8,030 nucleotides of DNA from NCBI GenBank assembly GCA_030589175.1, contig JAUUWJ010000026.1:1-8030 (forward strand). The letters run 5' to 3'. A program made the position numbers and the translations under genes. Under the pieces are notes generated by a model. The model made no database searches, was not told the origin of the DNA, and was given only the letters and a program-made list of their open reading frames with translations. This document shows positions 1-5,440 of this stretch, piece by piece. Numbering within the stretch: position 1 is the first letter of the stretch; each line of letters opens with the position of its first letter. The stretch is from Actinomycetes bacterium. Lineage in GTDB: Bacteria; Actinomycetota; Aquicultoria; SURF-47; JAUUWJ01.

Positions 1-693
1 AAGTACGGCAGCGGACCATTGGCTCATCGCTTTAAAGAACTTCTGGGCTGGAATGATGTTTTATGGCAACCAATGGGAACTTCTCCGGTTAAATATCTTG
101 CTCAATGGGATGTTTTTAAGACTCCTACAATTGCTGCTCACTGTATTCACGTCGACGAACAGGATCTAGATGTGCTTGTGAAAAATAAAGTTAAAATAGT
201 TCATTGTCCTCGTTGTGCTTCAAAACTGGGGATGGGAATAGCTCCTCTAAAGAAATTTAAGCAGAGAGGCTTGCAGATAGGTATAGGAACGGACAGCCCG
301 GCTAGTAATAATACGATGGATTTATTTGAGGAAATGCGCCATTCATTATTACTGCAACGTGCACATACGCAATCTATGGATGGTCTGGCAGCTCAAGATT
401 TTGTTAGAATGGCAACGCTTGGAGGAGCTGAAGTCTTAGATTTAGAGAAAAAAATCGGCAGCCTGACGCCCGGAAAACGCGCTGATTTAATAGCTGTAGA
501 TCTAAGTCAAAGCTATCAATTGCCCGCTCCCGATCCATATTCAGCCGTAGTCTACACATGTAGTAGTGCTGATGTTTTGCTAACTGTCATCGATGGGAAA
601 ATACGTTTTAATAAGAGCGATAGCGAGCAGTTAGACGAGAAAATCTATACTGGCGTTAACAAGCTCAGAAAGAAACTAGCGTCTGCAAAGTAG
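1..693 (+). CDS. Amidohydrolase-superfamily deaminase, C-terminal part (MtaD / aminofutalosine deaminase-like)
   Basis: This is the C-terminal 230 residues of a metal-dependent deaminase of the TrzA/MtaD (COG0402-type) amidohydrolases. The frame is open from base 1, so the gene starts outside the window; full-length relatives are about 420-450 residues. Numbering codons from base 1, the metal or active-site positions visible are H47 in AAHCIH, H68 in VHCP and the ligand D98 in GTDSPASNN. They are followed by the LFEEMRHSLLL helix and the usual closing segment ATLGGAEVL...GSLTPGKRADLIAVD. Such enzymes hydrolytically deaminate adenosine-type substrates in the cytoplasm: 5'-methylthioadenosine or S-adenosylhomocysteine (MtaD), or aminodeoxyfutalosine in the futalosine route to menaquinone. 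The GTSPVKYL and HCPR stretches make the second option reasonable, but the substrate cannot be decided. The family's usual SN after HCP/HNP is replaced by RCASK. The gene ends with TAG, 51 nt before the next gene in the same direction. Confidence 0.88.
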   Translation, partial: KYGSGPLAHRFKELLGWNDVLWQPMGTSPVKYLAQWDVFKTPTIAAHCIHVDEQDLDVLVKNKVKIVHCPRCASKLGMGIAPLKKFKQRGLQIGIGTDSPASNNTMDLFEEMRHSLLLQRAHTQSMDGLAAQDFVRMATLGGAEVLDLEKKIGSLTPGKRADLIAVDLSQSYQLPAPDPYSAVVYTCSSADVLLTVIDGKIRFNKSDSEQLDEKIYTGVNKLRKKLASAK

Positions 694-744
694 CATTTAA
701 CGTTAGGGTTAGCAGATATTATTTAACGAAATCTTCATTAAATT

Positions 745-1152
745 ATGGAAAAAGGGTTAGTAATAAATTCCAAAGATAATAAGGTAACGATACGTTTAGA
801 AGCTACTGATGCCTGTAAAAGGTGTGCGGGCTGTGAGATAGTCGGCAATGAGGCTATCTTAAAAGATGTCGAAAATAAGGTCAGGGCTAAAAAGGGAGAT
901 ACAGTCCTAATAGATAACAAACCTAAAAATATTATGATCGGCGCTATTATAGTTTATCTTTTACCTCTTATTTTTCTAATAGCTGGTTACTTTATTGGCT
1001 TGCTGATAGTACGTGCTTTAAGTTTGTCAACAGACATCGCAATTTTATTTGCGCTATTGGTCTTTGCCCTGTCTTTTCCCGCAGTAAGAATTATTGACCG
1101 CCGCTTAGAAAAAAATAAGAGTTTTAAACCGATAGTGGTGAAAAAGTTATAA
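745..1152 (+). CDS. RseC/MucC-family membrane protein
   Basis: This 135-residue protein has the layout of the RseC/MucC family (SoxR-reducing system protein RseC): an N-terminal beta-rich soluble part, a cysteine cluster, then two membrane helices. The cysteines are C24, C27 and C30 (ACKRCAGC). The GDTVLID segment at about 51-57 leads into the first helix, about 64-88, which contains the VYLLPL motif seen in RseC. The second helix is about 97-115, followed by a basic tail. Family members sit in the inner membrane; in Enterobacteria RseC affects SoxR reduction and the sigma-E pathway, and in many anaerobes it accompanies the Rnf electron-transport genes. No rnf or rpoE gene is visible here, so the partner is unknown. 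The ATG at 745 has no clear Shine-Dalgarno. The next gene starts 68 nt downstream in the same direction. The family is fairly sure; the role is not. Confidence 0.8.
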   Translation: MEKGLVINSKDNKVTIRLEATDACKRCAGCEIVGNEAILKDVENKVRAKKGDTVLIDNKPKNIMIGAIIVYLLPLIFLIAGYFIGLLIVRALSLSTDIAILFALLVFALSFPAVRIIDRRLEKNKSFKPIVVKKL

Positions 1153-1177
1153 GTAAAATTTGTTTGCTCTTTTTTAA

Positions 1178-1208
1178 CTTTGGCAAAACATAACATTAGC
1201 CAAAGGGG
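1178..1208 (+). promoter_or_regulatory. Inverted repeat overlapping the presumed ribosome-binding site of the phosphoribosyltransferase gene
   Basis: CTTTGGC (1178-1184) and GCCAAAG (1199-1205) are perfect 7-nt inverted repeats separated by 14 nt. The AAAGGGG that is the best ribosome-binding candidate for the gene at 1221 lies at 1202-1208, so most of it is in the right arm of the stem. In RNA this could mask the site; in DNA the dyad could be an operator. The spacing from AAAGGGG to the ATG is 12 nt, longer than usual. The inverted repeat is seen directly; its function is inferred. Confidence 0.4.
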
Positions 1209-1220
1209 TATTATTGAAAT

Positions 1221-1847
1221 ATGTTTAAAGATCGAAAAGAAGCAGGCAATTTACTGGCTTCTGAGTTGAGCTATCTAAAAGATAATTCGGTAATTGTTGC
1301 GATTCCCAGGGGCGGGGTGGTTATCGGAGCAGAAGTCGCCAAAGAGCTAAAATTGCCTCTCACAATCATAGTTCCCCGAAAAATAGGTGCGCCTGATAAT
1401 CCAGAACTGGCAATAGGAGCAGTAGCAGGAGAGGGCAGCACTTTTTTAAATGAGCGGATTATTAAAACTCTGGGTGTTACAAACGAATATCTTACAGAGG
1501 AAATAAGGCACCAAGTTGAAGAAATTAAAAGGCGTGAAAAAAGTTATTTGAGAGGCAAAAAAAGCCTATCGGTAGAAGACAAGATTGCGATACTTGTTGA
1601 CGACGGCTTGGCAACAGGAGCAACGGCAACTGTTGCCGTTAGGGCTCTAAAAGAGCAAAATCCCGAAAAGGTCATCCTGGCAGTGCCTGTAGCTCCCGAA
1701 GAGAGCAAATTAATGCTTGGAAAGGAAGCAGATGAAGTCATAGTTTTACAAACACCGGCTATGTTTTACGCTGTGGGTCAGTTTTATCAATTTTTCGAGC
1801 AGACAACCGATGAAGAAGTTAAGGATTTATTAGAGGAATTTAATTAG
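1221..1847 (+). CDS. Phosphoribosyltransferase-domain protein
   Basis: A 208-residue protein of the type I phosphoribosyltransferase fold. The PRPP-binding loop is clear at about 123-136 (AILVDDGLATGATA, with the acidic pair D127-D128). An IPRGG turn at 28-32 matches the pyrophosphate-loop position. The segment PRKIGAPDNPELAIGAVAGEG (52-72), the following helical insert of about 77-112 and the C-terminal FYQFFEQTTDEEV are typical of the uncharacterised stand-alone PRT family found in many bacteria, sometimes fused to hydrolase domains. Its nucleobase or other acceptor is unknown, and it need not be a purine-salvage enzyme. The length is normal for this family, so the protein looks complete. 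ATG at 1221 is the only sensible start. The TAG stop (1845-1847) is also the first three bases of the large palindrome that follows. It may be co-transcribed with the two upstream genes. Confidence 0.88.
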   Translation: MFKDRKEAGNLLASELSYLKDNSVIVAIPRGGVVIGAEVAKELKLPLTIIVPRKIGAPDNPELAIGAVAGEGSTFLNERIIKTLGVTNEYLTEEIRHQVEEIKRREKSYLRGKKSLSVEDKIAILVDDGLATGATATVAVRALKEQNPEKVILAVPVAPEESKLMLGKEADEVIVLQTPAMFYAVGQFYQFFEQTTDEEVKDLLEEFN

Positions 1848-2024
1848 AACTCATCTTATAAATGGCTCCGGCTGCAATTGTGGCTTTTCGGCTGCGACGG
1901 TGTCAGACTTCGCAAAAAGTCCTCAATGTAGCACTAGCTACGCTTCCGGGCTTTTTACTCATCTTCCTTGTCTCGCTCGAAAATCCGAAATTTCGCTTTC
2001 GTCGCATTTATGAGATGAGTTCTA
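1845..2024. repeat. 180-nt imperfect palindrome between convergent genes, possible miniature mobile element or REP-type doublet
   Basis: The outer arms are TAGAACTCATCTTATAAATG (1845-1864) and CATTTATGAGATGAGTTCTA (2005-2024): inverted repeats that match at 19 of 20 positions, the exception being a T that could form G-U. The symmetry centre, 1934.5, coincides with the apex hairpin GTAGC-ACTA-GCTAC (1928-1941). The inner arms pair only in part, e.g. GCTTTTCG (1883-1890) opposite CGAAAAT (1978-1984), plus AAAAAGTCC opposite GGGCTTTTT. A 10-bp palindrome CGAAATTTCG lies at 1986-1995. The terminal TAG of each arm is the stop codon of the adjacent convergent gene. The 8-mer AGGAATTT occurs at 1834-1841 and at 2024-2031, resembling a target-site duplication, though the left copy is 3 nt away from the arm. 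No convincing protein is encoded inside. It could be a nonautonomous element, a REP-like doublet or a large bidirectional terminator. Confidence 0.65.
1914..1956. terminator. Possible bidirectional rho-independent terminator at the palindrome apex
   Basis: AAAAAGTCC (1914-1922) pairs with GGGCTTTTT (1948-1956), with one G-U pair. GTAGC (1928-1932) pairs with GCTAC (1937-1941) around an ACTA loop, with a mismatched stretch between the two stems. The A-tract before and the T-tract after the stem give a terminator-like shape on both strands, which suits the convergent phosphoribosyltransferase and mscS-like genes. The T-tracts are only five long and are themselves inside the stem, so efficiency is uncertain. 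Confidence 0.45.
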
Positions 2025-3068
2025 GGAATTTTGTTTGTGGACTTTGTTTTCGTGGCGGATAATTCGAACCGGCCAGGAAATCTCAATTTTTTCTTCGTCG
2101 AATCTCTTTTTTAAGCTTTTGATAAACTCGCTCTTGACAGTGTAATTATCTTCAAACTTTTCTGTCCTTAAGATTACTTTGAAATTAATATTCGAGTCGC
2201 CAAAAGCATGAAATCGTAGTTTAGGCTCAAAGGATTTTATTGCTCCCTCTACATTTTTTTGTATATGATTTGCTACATCGAGGACTACTTTCTCAACTTT
2301 TTCCAAGTCCGAGTCATAGCTTACGCCGCAATCAATAAAAACAGCAGTTTCTTTTTGGGGGAGAGATATATTTTTTATTGTGCTCTCGGCAAGCTTTGCA
2401 TTGGTGATTATTACTATGGCGTTGGGGAGGGTCCTTAGTTTTGTAGAGCGCCAACCAATGTCTTCCACATAGCCGGAAACATTTTGTTCAAGCTCTACGA
2501 AGTCTCCGACCTTAAAAGGCCTGTCAGAAATTATATGAAGGCCGGAAATAAAATTGGCCAAAGTGCTTTGAAGAGCCAAACCTACAGCTAAACTGCCTAG
2601 TCCTAATGTTGCTACGATAGGCGTCATTTCGATTTTGAAGTAACTTAAGATAACGAGTAGAGCGAGTACATATACTATGACTGTGATAATCTTATTTAGA
2701 AGTTGCGGAGTTTTCTCGTATTTTTTCTGTACTTTGAGCCAGTGTCCAATAAAATATGATGTAAAGCCTGAAACAAGAGCACTTACAGCTAAAACAATAA
2801 GGATAAAGAATATTTTGTCGATAATATTTTGATAAGGATCGATAACGGATAGAGAACCAAGAGCGAAATATATTCCGGTAATAATTATTAAAAAACTTAA
2901 TGGTTTTTTAATGATTTTCAAAATGCTTTTGTCGAAAGCGAAATCTTTCCTTGACTTAAAATATTTCCTCAAGCCGAAATCAAAAACCGCAGCAGCGATT
3001 ATCGTGCCCAAAAGAATAGGAATAAATAAAAAGTTCTCGTTCTGTAAAATTGCTTTGACTTCAGTCAT
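2022..3068 (-). CDS. MscS-family small-conductance mechanosensitive ion channel
   Basis: This 348-residue inner-membrane protein has about five hydrophobic segments (roughly 13-33, 57-74, 84-107, 125-145 and 148-178) followed by a soluble domain. The last segment is the Gly/Ala-rich pore helix of the family, reading GLGSLAVGLALQSTLANF (156-173). It runs directly into the conserved start of the cytoplasmic beta domain (SGLHIISDRPFKVGDFVELE), then VEDIGWRSTKLRTLPNA and the TNAKLAEST motif. Residues of about 240-330 form the alpha/beta C-terminal domain. Such channels open under membrane tension and release solutes after hypo-osmotic shock. Five segments rather than the three of E. coli MscS place it with YnaI/YbdG-like or general MscS homologues. 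The ATG at 3066-3068 has no strong Shine-Dalgarno. The TAG stop coincides with the right terminus of the palindrome. It is convergent with the phosphoribosyltransferase gene and divergent from topA. Confidence 0.92.
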   Translation of the reverse strand: MTEVKAILQNENFLFIPILLGTIIAAAVFDFGLRKYFKSRKDFAFDKSILKIIKKPLSFLIIITGIYFALGSLSVIDPYQNIIDKIFFILIVLAVSALVSGFTSYFIGHWLKVQKKYEKTPQLLNKIITVIVYVLALLVILSYFKIEMTPIVATLGLGSLAVGLALQSTLANFISGLHIISDRPFKVGDFVELEQNVSGYVEDIGWRSTKLRTLPNAIVIITNAKLAESTIKNISLPQKETAVFIDCGVSYDSDLEKVEKVVLDVANHIQKNVEGAIKSFEPKLRFHAFGDSNINFKVILRTEKFEDNYTVKSEFIKSLKKRFDEEKIEISWPVRIIRHENKVHKQNS

Positions 3069-3077
3069 TTGTCTTTA

Positions 3078-3107
3078 AAGATAGCCTATTTCTTTAATGG
3101 TTTTCAA
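3078..3107 (-). promoter_or_regulatory. Weak candidate promoter for the mscS-like gene
   Basis: Read on the minus strand, TTGAAA (3107-3102) and TATCTT (3083-3078) are separated by 18 nt and could be -35 and -10 elements. A start about 7 nt downstream would leave only a few nucleotides before the ATG at 3068, which would fit the lack of a Shine-Dalgarno. The -10 match is poor and AT-rich DNA yields such pairs by chance. Confidence 0.22.
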
Positions 3108-3125
3108 ATTTTAGCAAAGGGAAAA

Positions 3126-3194
3126 ATGAAAAGACCAAAAATTTATCGACTGAAAAAGCGAGGCATTAAAGTATTATCGGCTCTTTACGAATAG
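3126..3194 (+). CDS. Possible small basic protein or leader peptide, 22 aa
   Basis: An ATG at 3126 opens a 22-codon frame ending at TAG (3192-3194). It is preceded by AAAGGG (3116-3121) at a spacing of 4 nt, a better ribosome-binding candidate than those of the larger neighbours. The peptide begins MKRPKIYRLKKRG and ends IKVLSALYE: a strongly basic first half, then a short amphipathic or hydrophobic end. I do not recognise it. It lies in the divergent region between the mscS-like gene and topA and ends 69 nt before topA, upstream of that gene's promoter. A frame this short can easily arise by chance, so it is listed only because of the ribosome-binding site. Confidence 0.22.
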   Translation: MKRPKIYRLKKRGIKVLSALYE

Positions 3195-3202
3195 AATACA
3201 TA

Positions 3203-3223
3203 GGCAAATAATTGCCGGCAAAT
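3203..3223. promoter_or_regulatory. GGCAA/TTGCC half-site cluster just upstream of the topA -35 box
   Basis: Three copies of one 5-mer are packed here: GGCAA (3203-3207), its complement TTGCC (3212-3216) after a 4-nt gap, and GGCAA again (3217-3221) with no gap. This creates two overlapping dyads, GGCAA-N4-TTGCC and the perfect palindrome TTGCCGGCAA, and a direct repeat of GGCAAAT at a 14-nt interval. The cluster ends 1 nt before the -35 hexamer, a position suited to a transcription factor site. No regulator is identified in the window. Confidence 0.4.
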
Positions 3224-3224
3224 T

Positions 3225-3252
3225 TTGACTTATGTAAGTTTGCGACTATAAT
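3225..3252 (+). promoter_or_regulatory. Sigma-70-type promoter of topA
   Basis: TTGACT (3225-3230) and a perfect TATAAT (3247-3252) are separated by 16 nt. A start about 7 nt after the -10 would be near 3259, only about 5 nt before the topA ATG at 3264. No Shine-Dalgarno lies between, so the transcript would be leaderless or nearly so. This is the best promoter in the window and marks the genome as bacterial. Confidence 0.75.
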
Positions 3253-3263
3253 TTGTCATTATT

Positions 3264-5312
3264 ATGAAAACCTTAATAGTAAGCGAGAAAAATATTACGG
3301 CCAAAAGAATTGCTAATATTCTGGCCAAAGACGGCGTAAAAGAAGAAAAAAGTTATAATATACCGGTTTACTCGTTTGATTATAACGGTGATCAGACCAA
3401 AGCAATCGGCTTGAAGGGTCATATATTAAGAGTGGATTTTCCCGAAAAATACGATAACTGGCAAAAAGTAGATCCTGCCAGTCTGATAGATGCAAAACTC
3501 ATTAAAAAGCCGATTCAGAAAAACCTAGTCAAAGCACTACAAAGCCAGTCAAAAGATGCAGAACAGATTATTATTGCAACCGACTTTGACAGGGAAGGCG
3601 AACTTATAGGCGCAGACGCTATTGATGTCATAAAAGAAACCAAAGGAGAGTTTCCGGCAAAAAGAGTTCGCTTTTCGTCTTTAACTAAAGAAGAGATTGT
3701 TAATTCATTTCATAACTTGGAAAAACCTTATCAAGATTTAGCAAAAGCGGGAGGAGCGCGCCAAGATATTGACTTAATATGGGGAGCGACACTAACAAGA
3801 TTCATTTCGCTTGCTACAACAAGATTGGGCAAGCAATTTCTTTCAGTTGGCCGAGTACAAAGCCCGACTTTGGCTTTGATAGCGAAAAGAGAGCAGGAAA
3901 GAAAAGATTTTAAGCCGACGCCATACTGGCAAATATTTGCTACTTTTTCAAAGGAAGGAGTTGACCTTGAAGCTTCTCATAAGACAGAGCGCTTTCTGGA
4001 TGAAGAAGAAGCAAAGAAAGCTTTAACTAATTTAGGCGATGAAGCAAAAGTAGTGGCGACAAAGAAAACAAGCAAGAAAGGTCGCCCGCCGGCTCCCTTT
4101 AATACAACCGCTTTTTTAAGTGCTTCTGCTTTAATTGGCATAAGTCCGGCTCGAGCTATGCGCCTTGCCGAGGGCTTATACATGGATGGCAGGATCAGTT
4201 ATCCGAGAGTTGATAATACAGTTTATCCGGAAACGCTGAATTTTAGAAATATACTAAAAACAGTGGGCAAGAACACACAATTTTCTAAACTCAGTGAAGA
4301 GTTGTTAGCTAAAAAAGAGTTAATAGCAACACGGGGCAAGAAGCATGAAACTGATCATCCGCCAATACATCCGACAGGCTTGGTTAATCGAGATGATATC
4401 GATCCGGCTATGTATAAGATTTATGAACTCGTTGTACGTAGGTTTATGGCTACTTTGGCTGAGGAGAGTGTAACCCAGACGACAAGAGTAGATATTGAAT
4501 GCGGTTCGGAGCCGTTTTTTGTTCGCGGCCGTACAATTTTGAAGGAAGGGTGGCTCAAGCATTACATTTATTCTCGGAAGAAAGATGAAGAGATTCCCGA
4601 TTTAAGTGAAGGCGATGTTCTTAAGAAAGTTGATAGCATTTTAGAGTCTAAAGAAACACAGCCGCCTCCACGCTATAGCCAAGCAAAGCTCATAACAACT
4701 ATGGAAGAGTTAGGCCTTGGAACAAAATCTACCAGGCATGCTATTATACAGTCTCTTTTTTACAGAAGCTATATACATAGTGACCCTATTATTCCTACAG
4801 AGCTTGGTATGAGTATGGCTAGTGCTCTCGGAAAACATGCGCCCAAAGTCGTGAGTCCTGAGATGACAGCTGAGCTTGAAAAAGACATGGATAAAATTGC
4901 CGACGGCGAAATCGGCCAAGATAATGTAGTCGATACTTCCAGAAAAATGTTAGGCGCGGTTATGTTGGCTTTGCAGGATAAAAAAGAATCCTTGGCTGGT
5001 GAAATAAGAGAAGGTATTAGGATAGATAAGGTTTTAGGTGAGTGTCCAAATTGTAAAGAGCAGCTGAGGATAATCAGGTCAAAGAGAACGAAGAAGCGTT
5101 TTGTAGGCTGCGCGGGCTATCCTGATTGCAAAACGACATATCCGCTACCTCAACGGGGCGATGTAATATCGTTGGGTGAGGTTTGCGAGGAATGTAAAGC
5201 ACCTAAAATCAAGGTTATATCCAAAGGCGCTCGCCCTTGGGTACTATGCCTGGATCCTAATTGTCCTACTAAGACACAAAAAAAAGAGGAAAAAGAAGCG
5301 GCTGAAAAGTAA
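3264..5312 (+). CDS. topA: DNA topoisomerase I, archaeal-type (type IA)
   Basis: This 682-residue type IA topoisomerase relaxes negatively supercoiled DNA by transient single-strand cleavage. The N-terminal Toprim domain carries E8 (in VSEKN) and the Mg-binding D107 and D109 in ATDFDREGELIG (105-116). The DNA-binding and gate region follows, with GRVQSPTLALIAKRE at 196-210. The catalytic tyrosine is Y313 in GRISYPRVDNTVYP, and HPPIHPTG (365-372) is also conserved. The C-terminus holds two four-cysteine zinc motifs: C594/C597/C616/C622 and C641/C644/C662/C667, the latter ending WVLCLDPNCPTK. The FDREGELIG form of the Toprim motif, SYPRxDN around the tyrosine and the PxWxLCLDPxCP ending are archaeal TopA features; ordinary bacterial TopA reads DPDREGEAIAWH and YxRTDS. 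All catalytic residues are present. It is transcribed alone from its own promoter. Whether a bacterial-type topA exists elsewhere in the genome cannot be seen. Confidence 0.95.
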   Translation: MKTLIVSEKNITAKRIANILAKDGVKEEKSYNIPVYSFDYNGDQTKAIGLKGHILRVDFPEKYDNWQKVDPASLIDAKLIKKPIQKNLVKALQSQSKDAEQIIIATDFDREGELIGADAIDVIKETKGEFPAKRVRFSSLTKEEIVNSFHNLEKPYQDLAKAGGARQDIDLIWGATLTRFISLATTRLGKQFLSVGRVQSPTLALIAKREQERKDFKPTPYWQIFATFSKEGVDLEASHKTERFLDEEEAKKALTNLGDEAKVVATKKTSKKGRPPAPFNTTAFLSASALIGISPARAMRLAEGLYMDGRISYPRVDNTVYPETLNFRNILKTVGKNTQFSKLSEELLAKKELIATRGKKHETDHPPIHPTGLVNRDDIDPAMYKIYELVVRRFMATLAEESVTQTTRVDIECGSEPFFVRGRTILKEGWLKHYIYSRKKDEEIPDLSEGDVLKKVDSILESKETQPPPRYSQAKLITTMEELGLGTKSTRHAIIQSLFYRSYIHSDPIIPTELGMSMASALGKHAPKVVSPEMTAELEKDMDKIADGEIGQDNVVDTSRKMLGAVMLALQDKKESLAGEIREGIRIDKVLGECPNCKEQLRIIRSKRTKKRFVGCAGYPDCKTTYPLPQRGDVISLGEVCEECKAPKIKVISKGARPWVLCLDPNCPTKTQKKEEKEAAEK

Positions 5313-5400
5313 TTTATTCAACACCTTCATTTATTAACTTCTTTGTTTTTTTCTAATTGCCAAATAAATGCTAAATAAGGTAATAGCTTGGGGCTTCTTT

Positions 5401-5409
5401 TGGTAAAAT
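5401..5409 (+). promoter_or_regulatory. Extended -10 promoter candidate for mdh-fumA
   Basis: TGG immediately precedes TAAAAT (5404-5409), forming an extended -10 element (TGn-TATAAT-like). No good -35 hexamer lies 16-18 nt upstream, which extended -10 promoters can do without. A start near 5416 would give a leader of about 25 nt containing the ribosome-binding site at 5426-5434. The 128-nt gap after topA has a T-rich stretch (5338-5354) but no hairpin, so no terminator is evident there. Confidence 0.42.
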
Positions 5410-5425
5410 AAAGTTTTGTAAGTCA

Positions 5426-5434
5426 AAAAAGGAG
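5426..5434 (+). promoter_or_regulatory. Ribosome-binding site that fixes the TTG start of mdh
   Basis: AAAAAGGAG (5426-5434) is a strong Shine-Dalgarno match lying 6 nt before TTG at 5441. It supports TTG as the start, because the next in-frame ATG is far downstream and would remove the NAD-binding glycine motif. Confidence 0.75.
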
Positions 5435-5440
5435 TAGCTA

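Noticed and set aside
697..744. Possible promoter before the RseC-family gene (TATTAT at 717-722)
   Set aside because: No -35 element lies at an acceptable distance and the region is AT-rich, so the hexamer alone is not evidence.
1849..1965. Direct repeat ACTCATCTT (1849-1857 and 1957-1965) and CGGCTGC (1869-1875 and 1889-1895) inside the palindrome
   Set aside because: These are only two copies each of 7-9 nt with no regular period. They may reflect the element's internal history but do not support a tandem array or CRISPR.
1862..2062. 66-codon plus-strand frame inside and beyond the palindrome
   Set aside because: It lies almost wholly in the 180-nt palindrome and overlaps the 3' end of the mscS-like gene on the other strand. 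Its product has no recognisable domain, and the start lacks a ribosome-binding site.
5313..5400. Possible terminator after topA, suggested by the T-rich stretch at 5338-5354
   Set aside because: No GC-containing inverted repeat precedes the T-rich stretch, so it does not form a hairpin terminator.
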